NCBI RefSeq assembly: GCF_900102215.1
Contig: NZ_FNBG01000023.1
Span: 1 to 64,000 of the forward strand
Direction: 5' to 3'
DNA from: Fontibacillus panacisegetis
GTDB taxonomy: Bacteria; Bacillota; Bacilli; Paenibacillales; Paenibacillaceae
DNA: 64,000 nt
Shown: one piece after another, positions 47,778 through 56,558 of the stretch
Layout of the letters: each line of letters begins with the position of its first letter
Position numbering within the stretch: position 1 is the first letter of the stretch
Position numbers and translations under genes: made by a program
Notes under the pieces: model-generated
Database searches by the model: none
Seen by the model: only the letters and a program-made list of their open reading frames with translations
Told to the model about the DNA's origin: nothing

Positions 47778-49042
47778 TCGTACTTACGCAATGCCTTCAA
47801 GAAATACACACATAACGCTGCAACTAGCGTTAATGCCGCTCCATTGATCAGCAGTACAAGGTCAGCGCCATATAGATCAGAGAAAACGCCTGACAGAATA
47901 ATTCCGAAAGGAGTAGCGAGACTGGAGAGCGATCCAATCGTCCCGAACACCCTTCCCTGATATTCGCCGTCCACTTCTGTTCGTAGCATTACCGTAACGA
48001 TCACTGTGCCGATAGCGAGAATAAATCCAATAAGAAAAACAAAGGGAATTGCAAAATAAACATGGTGAATGGTAGCAAGAAGCATTAAATTGGGCCCAGC
48101 CAGCAGCATCGCCAGACTTACCCACATTCCACGGCTAGCAAGTTTCCTGCCCATAAGTGAGACAAGGCCCGCGCCTGAGGCATATCCAATTGGAATGATC
48201 GCCTCCAGCATGCCAAATTGCCATGGGGTTGCTCGCCAAATCGTCACGGCTAGCACTTGAAATACCATCATCGAAGCTACAAAAAACACCATAATCGAGG
48301 GCAAAAGGATTGAAACCGAACGGGCAATGGAATGTTTCTGGATATACGAAAGCCCATGCTTGAAATCCGTCCAGAAGCCCTTCTTTTCCTCCTCCAACCG
48401 CTCTGGGCTTGGAAAGGAACCGGACAGTAGCACACAACAAGCCGAGATACCGAAGGCAACGCTAACCCCTATCACCGATGCAGGTCCTCCAAAAATGGCC
48501 GCTGCGGCCCCCCCGAGCGACAACCCGACAAGACGCGCCAGTGTATCCGTAATTTGCATTAAACCCGTTGCACGCTGGATGTGGTCCTTTCCTACGATAT
48601 AAACCAGCGACGAGGCAAAAGCGGGATTATGAAATTGAGAGGCCGCACCAATCATCGCGAGCAGTCCGACAAGCAGCCACCACACCTCGACGCCACCATA
48701 AGTTACGACAACGGCTACTCCAGCTATCAGCAGCGCCCGGAGAATATCCATACTAAGCATGATCATCCGGCGATTATAGCGATCAGCGAAAGTACCTGCA
48801 ATACTTCCAAGGACGAAGCTGGTTATCATTTGAATGAGCATGATCGTCATCATCGCCTTAGCACTGCCTGTTGTCGATAACACCCAGTAGCCGATCACGA
48901 TGGAGTGGAAGCCCTCGCCAATAATCGATAATGTACTTCCCGCATAGATCCACAAAAATGTCCTGTTGTGCAAAAGCGGTTTTGAAAGTGATTGAATGAC
49001 GTCTTTCTGTGATTGAGTAGCTGCCAGTGTATCGGAGTTCAT
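47774..49042 (-). CDS. MFS efflux protein (macrolide-efflux type)
   Basis: 422 residues, about 12 transmembrane helices. It has the MFS loop motif in GTFADRYNRRMIMLS and a second related loop in the C-terminal half (GRKLASRGMW), as in the MFS_3/MefA-like group. Its start overlaps the stop of the first NRPS gene (ATGA) and its stop overlaps the thioesterase start. It most likely exports the finished peptide across the membrane and gives self-resistance. The substrate is inferred from context only. Confidence 0.88.
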   Translation of the reverse strand: MNSDTLAATQSQKDVIQSLSKPLLHNRTFLWIYAGSTLSIIGEGFHSIVIGYWVLSTTGSAKAMMTIMLIQMITSFVLGSIAGTFADRYNRRMIMLSMDILRALLIAGVAVVVTYGGVEVWWLLVGLLAMIGAASQFHNPAFASSLVYIVGKDHIQRATGLMQITDTLARLVGLSLGGAAAAIFGGPASVIGVSVAFGISACCVLLSGSFPSPERLEEEKKGFWTDFKHGLSYIQKHSIARSVSILLPSIMVFFVASMMVFQVLAVTIWRATPWQFGMLEAIIPIGYASGAGLVSLMGRKLASRGMWVSLAMLLAGPNLMLLATIHHVYFAIPFVFLIGFILAIGTVIVTVMLRTEVDGEYQGRVFGTIGSLSSLATPFGIILSGVFSDLYGADLVLLINGAALTLVAALCVYFLKALRKYD

Positions 49043-52000
49043 TGAACACGCTCCTCAATGGCATGAACGATATGCTGGAGCTCCGTTAGGAACATCTCCG
49101 TCAATCGATCGATGGTGGCAGCCGTGTGCACTTCAGTACTATAATTCCAATCAAAGGTCAAACGATTGCTTTCAATCGCGCAGTTAAATAGCAAGAAATT
49201 ATTACGGACTAAGTCACTATAGAACGCACTTACATCTGGATAAGGAACTTTCTTACTTACAATGCTGTTGTCTTGGCTGATATCAACCGAATTCATTCCT
49301 CTGAAATTGAAATTGATCTGCGGTTCAGGCATGCTCGCGATTTGATGCCGGATAATCGGGTCCGGATGATAATAACGGAGCAGCCAATAACTGTTGTCAT
49401 GAGGATGGTTGGTATATTGCTCCTTGACTTGCAACAATTGTTCCAGAATCGATGCATTGGGATCGATTTCGAATTTAACCGGGATCATCGTTGCCATCCA
49501 ACCCATCGTGCGGGATAAATCCAAGTGTTTCTCATACAAACACCTGCCGTCTTCAAACACATTCAATACAAGCGTTGGCTTGCCGCTCCATCGGTAATAC
49601 ATCCGAAGGAATGCCGTAGTTAGAATATCGTTCATTTGCAGTCCTGCTCTGCCTATATGCCCCAGCAATTGCACTCCCTCGGAAAAATCGCAGCTATGAA
49701 CGACTTCTTCGTAAGACCAGCCCACACATTGCCCGTCTCGATCCCTAGGAATTTCGTAGTCCCTTGCTACTGGAGACTTCCAATAATCGATTTGCTTTAA
49801 GCACGCCTCGCTCTGCACATAACGAAGCATAGCCTCGCAAAATTCCTTAAACGTTGATGTAGCAGCCGGAAGCTTAATAGGACTTCCTTCAGTCTGCTGT
49901 TGAATCAGCATGGCAAATTCCTGCTCAAATACGGACATTGAATGCAGGTCATTCGTAAAGTGATGCATAAAATAGGCGATCTCGCTCCACTCACCGCAGT
50001 CGAATAAATGGAAGTAAAACAACGATCCTCGTTTCAGGCTTACATTCTCCTCCAAGTTCTCAATCAGACTGGACATCAGTTTTTCACGATCATCAACATC
50101 CAAACCGCTGACATCACTCCATTCAACAGGAACCTCGTCTTCTGGAGATACTATCGTCTGCACCCATCCGTTCTCAGTCTGCCTGTACCTTAGCAGAAGA
50201 GCATCATGGCGATTCATTAAAATCCGCAAGGAGTCCCGCACCGTCTCGGGAGCGAGCCGAACAGGAAGCTGTATCCACTTTTTCACACCAAATCGATGCT
50301 TATAAGGGTCATTTTCAAAAGAAAGACTGTATATGACATTGGGATGAATTGGTAACTGCCCAGCCGATATCTTAGCCGGTTCTCTGTCTTCGTCTGCAAG
50401 TGCGATAACCTCGGCAAGGGTTTCAATCGTTTGGTACTTAAACAGATCAGATGTGGATACCTTGTAACCATGCTCCGAAAGCTTCATATGCATCCCGATG
50501 ATATGCATGGAATTGCCACCCATATGAAAGAAGTTGTCTCTAATACCGATTTGTTCAACACCGATCAACTCCGACCATATCGCAGCAATCGTCTCCTCCT
50601 TTTCATCTCGCGGAGCAATATACGATTTCTGGCCTCGTCCATCTTGTACTGGTTCAGGCAGCAATCGGCGATTTACTTTGCCGTTCTCCGTTAATGGCAT
50701 GCATTCCAAGCTAACAAAATACGAAGGAACCATGTAACTTGGCAGAAATCCAGCCAAATAGTCTCTTAAATCATCTGTCCGCAAGGCTGCCTGTGAGGTA
50801 ACATAATATGCACATAATTGCTTTTGTCCGTCTTGTCCCAAATAATCTGTTACGATCGTTTCCCTGATCGCCGGGTGCTTCAGCATTTTAGCTTGAATTT
50901 CCGCTATTTCCACGCGATAGCCTCGAATCTTGACTTGATGATCAAGTCTGCCCAGAAACTCGATGTTGCCATCTGGCATCCACCTCGCCCTGTCTCCGGT
51001 CCGGTACATCTTAGCGCCTGCAGTGTGAACAAAGTGATCTTGAATGAATCTTTCTTCGGTCAGTGATGCGTTCGTATATCCCGATGCCAAGCAATCACCA
51101 CCGATATATAACTCTCCCGGGACATGAACTGGACATGGAGAAAGACGAGAATCCAAAACATAATATCGAGCATTCTGAATCGGACGTCCGTAAGGAATAC
51201 TGACCCATTCCAGCTTCACTTCTTCAATCGGAAAATAATTCGACCATACCGTCGCCTCCGTTGCTCCTCCGAGTCCAATCACTTCTACGCCCGGAAAGAA
51301 GCGCTGCAACACGTTTGGAAGATTTAGCGGTATCCAATCTCCGCTCAGAAAAATCAACCTTAAGCTGCTATGAGTCAATGAAAAATGCTCATCTTCCAGC
51401 AGCGGTGTAAGCAGTTGTAGTGCTGCTGGAGCGGAATCCCAGAGTGTAATATCTTCCTCCTCCAGCATCCTCAGAAGTCTATCCCCTCGGCGGACGTCAG
51501 TTTCTCCAACCACTCGTATCGAACCTCCGGCTGCAAGCAAACCAAAAATATCATATACAGACAAATCAAAGCTAAGCGAAGTAATGAACAGAACACGATC
51601 CTGTTCCGAAATACGGTATGTGCGGTTTACCCAATCGATCAGATTGATGACAGGTCGATGCTGTACTACAACACCTTTTGGCACTCCAGTCGAGCCTGAA
51701 GTGAATATTACATAAGCCCGATCATCGGAAGTAACCGTGCTGCGGACAGGCTCTTCATCCATTAAGCCAATATGGTGTGCGGACCAAAACCGCTTATCGG
51801 GTTCTTCCGTAAGAGAGGAAGGATTTCTATTTAATTCCGTCTCAGTCACTATGCTCTGCTTATACAGAATGACATCCATTCGGAACCGTAGTTCGTTGAC
51901 AATTTTCTGCGGATTTCGCCGGACTAGCTCGAAAGATACCAGATGCTCGTTACAATCCATCACATACCGGAAAAATGACTCATTAAAATATAGCTCTGTG

Positions 52001-53793
52001 TCTATATTTGTACGTTGTCGTTCACAAATGCCATGATCACGGCGATGTTCTTCCAGGGATTCGCGGAATCGTTCCTTCTGCATGAGATCAGGCAAATCCG
52101 CCAGGATCAATACGCCGCCTTGTCGAAGCATGTTCAGGCATTGCCGGATGACGTCCTGCGTATATACATAACCCGGGAAAAAATGCGCCGTACTCGCAAG
52201 CAAAATGAGATCGAACTCACCTTCGACCACCTTCTCCGTCAGTTCATGCGCAAATCCATTCAGAAAAGTCGTGTTGTTCAAACCGAGCCGTTCTGCCTGT
52301 TCCCGGTTGAGTGCAAGGGTCGATTCGGAGGGGTCCATTCCGACAACCTCACCAGCAATCTCTGCTAATTCGAATGCAATTAGCCCTGAGCCACAACCGA
52401 TCTCGAGCACTCTCGAAGCCGAATGAAGATGCGGTATAGCCAGCCCTACGACACGCTGCACATATTCCTCAACCTCCTCTTCAGAGAATGGTTCACCATT
52501 GTAGCTGCTGTAGAATCCTCCGCGAGTCACCCGGTCCACACCTGTTGACGAGAAGTGATCCCATAATTCACTGACCGCTTGGACATCGATTGCTTCTGAC
52601 GATAAATGCTCTTTCATTGCATCCACCACATAAATTTCCTGCAAGCAAGGAAGTTTCCAAATCATCTCGGATAGATGAGGGATGAAGACCTGCTTCGTAA
52701 TGATATGGCGAATATTCAAGCTCTTTACAATGTGTTCGACCCTGGATCGCGGCAAGGACGGTTCCATCGGAACGTAAGCACCGCCTGCCTTAAGCACGGC
52801 CAATACGGCAGTTATCATCTCTTCCGATCGATCAACCACCACTGCAACATGATCGCCGGGAACAACGCCTCTATTTTGCAGCAGTCTGCCCAGCCGATTC
52901 GATCTACTATCCAACTCTGCGTATGTAGAGCTGCCTCTGTCATGAATAATCGCGACCCGATCCGGTACCCGTTTAGCGGATTCTTCAAAAAGACGGTGCA
53001 GCATCTGCGATTCATCATACTGTCTATCTGTATTGTTAAAAGTGTATAGCAATCTATTGCGTTCTTCTGTGCTCAGGAGCTGAAGCTCGTCGATGTTCAA
53101 TTTGCTATTTTGGACAATCTGTCTTAGCAGGTACGAATAAGCTGTGAAATACGCTTCGATAAGCCCAGCCGAATACTGCTCGGCATTATATGCAACATTA
53201 AGCTGGATTTGTGGATCATCTCGAGCAATGGTTACGGTCAGATTAGGCTGATATTTCAATAGGAGTGCTCGCAAGCTTTCCTGTTCGCCATGAAGCTGTT
53301 CCATTGCGAACAGAATAGGTACAGGCCAAGGATTTTCTCCGTTCTTGCCAAGCAAGCTTGCAACATGTGTGAGAGGGTAGTGTTGATGCATGTATCCGTG
53401 GGTCAACATATCGCGGGATTGCATTAGCAAATCCTGGAACGTCATTCCTTTGTGAATCGAAATTCGGTTTATTATACAATCGTTAGTTTGAGCATCGTTT
53501 GATGGAAGGATAGGGAGAGATAGTACTATATCTTCATGATCGTTGTATTTGTGAAGCATGCATTGAAAAGAAGCTAAGAGCAAGACAAAGACCGACATTG
53601 AACTCGATTTCCCCATTTGCAACAGACGAAGCGCTGTCTCCTCCTCAATCGCAAATGAAGTCTCCTTCAGGGTAAATTGCGACTGCTTCGGATAAGGTGA
53701 CGGCAGCTCTACCTGCTCCCATGGTAAGGACAAAAGATCCATCCAATACTGTCTGGACTCTCCAGCTATATCTCGTTCTAAAAAATTTTTCAT
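49039..53793 (-). CDS. NRPS module: half C-A(methyltransferase inserted)-PCP-epimerase-like domain
   Basis: 1584 residues. Condensation C-terminal lobe (about 1-235) and an A domain interrupted after core A2 by a methyltransferase (about 405-645, VLEIGCGSGLIAFEL). It resumes at A3 (YVIFTSGSTGVPKG) and has pocket D-L-Y-D-F-S-L-V-W, identical to that of the last module. PCP at about 1065-1135 (MGGNSMHI), then an epimerisation-type domain (about 1141-1581). In that domain HHxxxDG is HHFTNDL, EGHGRE is replaced by a FEDGRCLYE stretch before DLSRTMGW, and FNYLG-like INFNFRG and a final FDWNYS are kept. First gene of the operon. The ATG at 53793 is chosen because AGGGGGA lies 5-6 nt upstream; an in-frame extension to 53946 is rejected. 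It should make a methylated D-Cys-like aminoacyl-PCP, but its place in the chain is not clear. Confidence 0.88.
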   Translation of the reverse strand: MKNFLERDIAGESRQYWMDLLSLPWEQVELPSPYPKQSQFTLKETSFAIEEETALRLLQMGKSSSMSVFVLLLASFQCMLHKYNDHEDIVLSLPILPSNDAQTNDCIINRISIHKGMTFQDLLMQSRDMLTHGYMHQHYPLTHVASLLGKNGENPWPVPILFAMEQLHGEQESLRALLLKYQPNLTVTIARDDPQIQLNVAYNAEQYSAGLIEAYFTAYSYLLRQIVQNSKLNIDELQLLSTEERNRLLYTFNNTDRQYDESQMLHRLFEESAKRVPDRVAIIHDRGSSTYAELDSRSNRLGRLLQNRGVVPGDHVAVVVDRSEEMITAVLAVLKAGGAYVPMEPSLPRSRVEHIVKSLNIRHIITKQVFIPHLSEMIWKLPCLQEIYVVDAMKEHLSSEAIDVQAVSELWDHFSSTGVDRVTRGGFYSSYNGEPFSEEEVEEYVQRVVGLAIPHLHSASRVLEIGCGSGLIAFELAEIAGEVVGMDPSESTLALNREQAERLGLNNTTFLNGFAHELTEKVVEGEFDLILLASTAHFFPGYVYTQDVIRQCLNMLRQGGVLILADLPDLMQKERFRESLEEHRRDHGICERQRTNIDTELYFNESFFRYVMDCNEHLVSFELVRRNPQKIVNELRFRMDVILYKQSIVTETELNRNPSSLTEEPDKRFWSAHHIGLMDEEPVRSTVTSDDRAYVIFTSGSTGVPKGVVVQHRPVINLIDWVNRTYRISEQDRVLFITSLSFDLSVYDIFGLLAAGGSIRVVGETDVRRGDRLLRMLEEEDITLWDSAPAALQLLTPLLEDEHFSLTHSSLRLIFLSGDWIPLNLPNVLQRFFPGVEVIGLGGATEATVWSNYFPIEEVKLEWVSIPYGRPIQNARYYVLDSRLSPCPVHVPGELYIGGDCLASGYTNASLTEERFIQDHFVHTAGAKMYRTGDRARWMPDGNIEFLGRLDHQVKIRGYRVEIAEIQAKMLKHPAIRETIVTDYLGQDGQKQLCAYYVTSQAALRTDDLRDYLAGFLPSYMVPSYFVSLECMPLTENGKVNRRLLPEPVQDGRGQKSYIAPRDEKEETIAAIWSELIGVEQIGIRDNFFHMGGNSMHIIGMHMKLSEHGYKVSTSDLFKYQTIETLAEVIALADEDREPAKISAGQLPIHPNVIYSLSFENDPYKHRFGVKKWIQLPVRLAPETVRDSLRILMNRHDALLLRYRQTENGWVQTIVSPEDEVPVEWSDVSGLDVDDREKLMSSLIENLEENVSLKRGSLFYFHLFDCGEWSEIAYFMHHFTNDLHSMSVFEQEFAMLIQQQTEGSPIKLPAATSTFKEFCEAMLRYVQSEACLKQIDYWKSPVARDYEIPRDRDGQCVGWSYEEVVHSCDFSEGVQLLGHIGRAGLQMNDILTTAFLRMYYRWSGKPTLVLNVFEDGRCLYEKHLDLSRTMGWMATMIPVKFEIDPNASILEQLLQVKEQYTNHPHDNSYWLLRYYHPDPIIRHQIASMPEPQINFNFRGMNSVDISQDNSIVSKKVPYPDVSAFYSDLVRNNFLLFNCAIESNRLTFDWNYSTEVHTAATIDRLTEMFLTELQHIVHAIEERVQ

Positions 53794-53893
53794 TAATGTC
53801 CCCCTAACATAAATCATATAAATACATGGTTTGACAAAAAGGAGCAAAAAAGCAGCTTTCCACCCTTTCGTTAGGGAATGCCTCAAATCACGC

Positions 53894-53905
53894 GCAAACG
53901 TTTGC
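53894..53905. promoter_or_regulatory. LacI/CcpA-type operator palindrome
   Basis: Perfect 12-bp palindrome GCAAACGTTTGC. On the leftward strand the 15-mer ATGCAAACGTTTGCG fits the cre consensus WTGNAANCGNWNNCW except for the last base. A TATAAT (53906-53911) directly precedes it, with only a weak -35. It lies in the leader of the NRPS operon, where bound CcpA or another LacI-family protein would block initiation or elongation. Confidence 0.55.
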
Positions 53906-53964
53906 ATTATAGAGACAATATAGTCATACAAATAATGTATATACATTCATCAGTTTCTAGTTTC

Positions 53965-53993
53965 AGTATATTTTGGCTCATGACTATAGTCAA
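53965..53993 (-). promoter_or_regulatory. Sigma-A promoter of the region 3 NRPS operon
   Basis: Reading leftward: TTGACT (53988-53993), 17 nt, TATACT (53965-53970), about 165 nt before the first ATG. The -35 lies in the perfect palindrome TGACTATAGTCA (53981-53992), a possible operator. A second palindrome ATGTATATACAT is at 53937-53948. Confidence 0.6.
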
Positions 53994-54385
53994 TGATCAT
54001 TTGTTCATAAGAAAATATGGTATTTTATTCTAAAAAAGTCCCATATTCAACCGTTTATGACAGGACTTTATAACTAAACCAACTACGTTTAGTTCAATTG
54101 ATTTCTCTAATTCTATTACCATAGTCTTGTAGTCAAACTACGATTTTCTAGACAAATATAGCTTTCTAATTCACTATATTCCAAGATGATTGGAAAAACG
54201 AGAAGCATGATAATTCATTTATGCTATATATTTCAGTTGATTTCCTCACTGTATAAGCCATTTGGCAGATGCTGTTGTTTGGGAATTTTTACCTAGTATA
54301 AGAATTAATGGTTGATTCCCGAGGTTTAAGGGATGGCAAGATTTTCGAGTCACCTGACGGGGATAAATGAAAACAGATTAGTGAT
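53994..54385. other. Non-coding AT-rich spacer upstream of the NRPS operon
   Basis: No coding frame of note. It contains an inverted repeat AACTAAAC / GTTTAGTT (54072-54079 and 54087-54094, 7-nt loop) and a short GTAGT / ACTAC pair near 54131-54143. These could be operators or transcript hairpins; nothing else is recognised. Confidence 0.4.
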
Positions 54386-54435
54386 CAAAATAAAAAGAGA
54401 GATGCATTCCTGAGCATGCAACCCTCTTTTATTTT
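54386..54435 (-). terminator. Terminator of the ABC importer/hydrolase/MFS operon
   Basis: AAAATAAAAAGAG and CTCTTTTATTTT arms with an inner ATGCAT / ATGCA pair. On the leftward strand it ends in a T-rich run. It lies 9 nt after the MFS stop. Confidence 0.75.
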
Positions 54436-54443
54436 ACAAATCG

Positions 54444-55871
54444 TTAAGATGACATTGTTTCCTCATGGCGGTAGCGTTGTTTCGTAAAACGAACTGTAAG
54501 TAGAAGGAGAACCAAAGAGAACACAACCAAGGTCAAGCAAATAATGAATACAGCACGAAAGCCAACCAAACTAGCGCTCACTCCCCCTCCCGTTCCACCT
54601 ACAAGCAAAGCGCCGCCTGCCGCCGTACCGAACATCATACCAAGATTACGCGAAAGAGCGAGTAGACTGCTAATCAGACCGAGATGCTCACTTTCCACCC
54701 TTCCCATCACAAGGCTGTTATTAGGCGACGTCACCATGCCCATGGAAACACCAAGCAGCACAATTAGCACAATCAACAGAAAAAGCGGATAAGACGGATT
54801 CAGAAAACCTAGAGCCGCCAGCACACCGCCCATCATTAATAATCCCGTTGCCAATAACGGAACGGAACCCAGCCTGTCCGACCAGCTTCCAAAAATAGGC
54901 GATACAATGATTAACGCAAGAGGATACCCCATCATAATAAATCCAGCCATCGCCGGAGAAATCCCCATCTCGCCGCGAAGAAATACCGGCAAAACAAGCT
55001 GGGACGAGAAAGCCGCCATATAAGTAACTACGGTAATCAAAATTCCAGTATTCATTCCCGCATCAATAAATAGCTTCAGTTCAATAAACGGTGCAGGGCG
55101 CATTCCCGCCGTATGTTCCCCATTCCATCTGGAAGAGAGACACCAAGCAGCAAACCCTGCCGCACTGGATGCAAAAAGCAGCAGGAGCAAAATTACTGCG
55201 GGGGATTGCCACCCCCACAAGGAGCCCAGATTGACAGCAGTAACCAAACCAGTCAGTGAAGCAGCGAATAACGCAGCACCAGCAACATCGATATAACGTG
55301 AGGCCTCTGGCTTATCCTTCGGTATGAGACGCTGAGCGGACACCCAGGCAATAGCCGCGATTCCAGCTAATAGCCAAAAGTTCGTTCTCCAAGAAAACCA
55401 TTGGATCAGCAGGCCACCGAGACTTGGACCCACCATGGAGCCTGCAGCCACAAATGTACTGATCAGACCCAGTGCCTTCCCCCGTTTCTCGGGCGGAAAC
55501 ACCGAGACGATCAGCGCCATATTGGTTGCTTGATACATGGAAGCCCCAATTGCTTGCAGAACCCGAAAAGCGATCAGCCAGCCGAGTGAAGGTGCAAAAG
55601 CACAGCACAGCGCACCCAGCGCAAAGCTGAAATAACCGATATTATGCACCGTTCGTCGGCCAAAGGTGTCTCCTAGTCTTCCCATGATCGGCAGCAGCAC
55701 AGAAATTACAAGCAGATATGCAGTCACAACCCATTGCGCCAAGGCGATCGGCACCTCGTAATCCCGTGCTATGTCTACCAAGGCAATATTGAACATACCC
55801 GCAGACAAGTTAGATAGAAACGCCCCTGTACAGATGATGTATTGAACCAACGCACGGGTTTTGTTATTCAT
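54444..55871 (-). CDS. DHA2-type MFS transporter
   Basis: About 475 residues, many transmembrane helices, EmrB/QacA-like group: ALVDIARDYEVP and AQWVVTAYLL in helices 1-2, motif A in GRLGDTFGRRTVHN, and GPSLGGLLIQWFSWRTNFWL in the helix 5-6 region. Drug:H+ antiporter family; the substrate is unknown. The start is taken as ATG 55871; an in-frame GTG at 55883 is possible, and neither has a strong ribosome site. It follows the cysteine hydrolase by 18 bp and is the last gene of the ABC importer operon. It could export the product of the hydrolase or be functionally separate. Confidence 0.85.
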   Translation of the reverse strand: MNNKTRALVQYIICTGAFLSNLSAGMFNIALVDIARDYEVPIALAQWVVTAYLLVISVLLPIMGRLGDTFGRRTVHNIGYFSFALGALCCAFAPSLGWLIAFRVLQAIGASMYQATNMALIVSVFPPEKRGKALGLISTFVAAGSMVGPSLGGLLIQWFSWRTNFWLLAGIAAIAWVSAQRLIPKDKPEASRYIDVAGAALFAASLTGLVTAVNLGSLWGWQSPAVILLLLLFASSAAGFAAWCLSSRWNGEHTAGMRPAPFIELKLFIDAGMNTGILITVVTYMAAFSSQLVLPVFLRGEMGISPAMAGFIMMGYPLALIIVSPIFGSWSDRLGSVPLLATGLLMMGGVLAALGFLNPSYPLFLLIVLIVLLGVSMGMVTSPNNSLVMGRVESEHLGLISSLLALSRNLGMMFGTAAGGALLVGGTGGGVSASLVGFRAVFIICLTLVVFSLVLLLLTVRFTKQRYRHEETMSS

Positions 55872-55889
55872 CTTAAATTTCACCAGCTT

Positions 55890-56534
55890 CTACAGTATAT
55901 TTCCCATAGGAATCCCAAGCTCTCGCTCCCACAAAGACACAATGCTTATGGCATCCGTCACCTCGCCGAAATAACCTGCAATATTTTCAATGGTCATCTC
56001 ATGAGCCTGACGCGAATAGGAAGCGCAGGCATCACTAAGCAATACAACATGGTAATCCAGCATAAAAGCATCTCTTGCCGTAGACTCTACACATACATTC
56101 GTACTGACTCCCGCGACGATCAATGTTTCGATTTTCTGGCTGCGCAGCACTGAATCAAGTCTAGTGTTGATAAATGCACTGTAGCGATGTTTGTTAATTA
56201 TGATTTCGCCTGGCTCGGGAGCAATTTCAAAAAAATTCGCCCCCCAGCTTCCAACGCGGCATACTTTCCCCGACTTACCGGATGAACGGGTTTTCCAAGC
56301 CTCTGAATCAGTCGCCTCCTCATGAAAAGTCTGTACGAAAATGATCGGTACTTTATGCTCTCTTGCTGCAGCCAGCAGTCGATGCAAATTAGGCATCATA
56401 CCGCTCACGCCACTCACATCATTCCCTACCATAGCCATCGCTCCATCAGGATGGCAATAATCATTTTGAACATCCACTACCAAAACCGCCGAATTATTGT
56501 TAAGCAATTTGCGCTCTAGATTATTCACCGACAT
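55890..56534 (-). CDS. Isochorismatase-family cysteine hydrolase
   Basis: 214 residues. The catalytic triad of the family is visible: Asp in VVDVQNDYCHPDG, Lys in INKHRYSAF and Cys in GVSTNVCVESTARDA. Family members include ureidoacrylate (RutB), N-carbamoylsarcosine and biuret amidohydrolases, which split C-N bonds and release ammonia and CO2 or an acid. The ATG at 56534 has GAGGTG directly upstream. It lies between the solute-binding protein and an MFS gene in one operon, so it probably acts on the compound taken up by the ABC importer, likely an amide- or carbamoyl-containing molecule. The exact substrate cannot be told from sequence. Confidence 0.88.
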   Translation of the reverse strand: MSVNNLERKLLNNNSAVLVVDVQNDYCHPDGAMAMVGNDVSGVSGMMPNLHRLLAAAREHKVPIIFVQTFHEEATDSEAWKTRSSGKSGKVCRVGSWGANFFEIAPEPGEIIINKHRYSAFINTRLDSVLRSQKIETLIVAGVSTNVCVESTARDAFMLDYHVVLLSDACASYSRQAHEMTIENIAGYFGEVTDAISIVSLWERELGIPMGNIL

Positions 56535-56558
56535 TCACCTCGTAGTAGTTTTTGTAAG

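Noticed and set aside
53794-53946. In-frame N-terminal extension of the first region 3 NRPS gene
   Set aside because: It starts 12-20 nt after the predicted transcription start without a ribosome site, while ATG 53793 has AGGGGGA at proper spacing and begins at the conserved half C domain.
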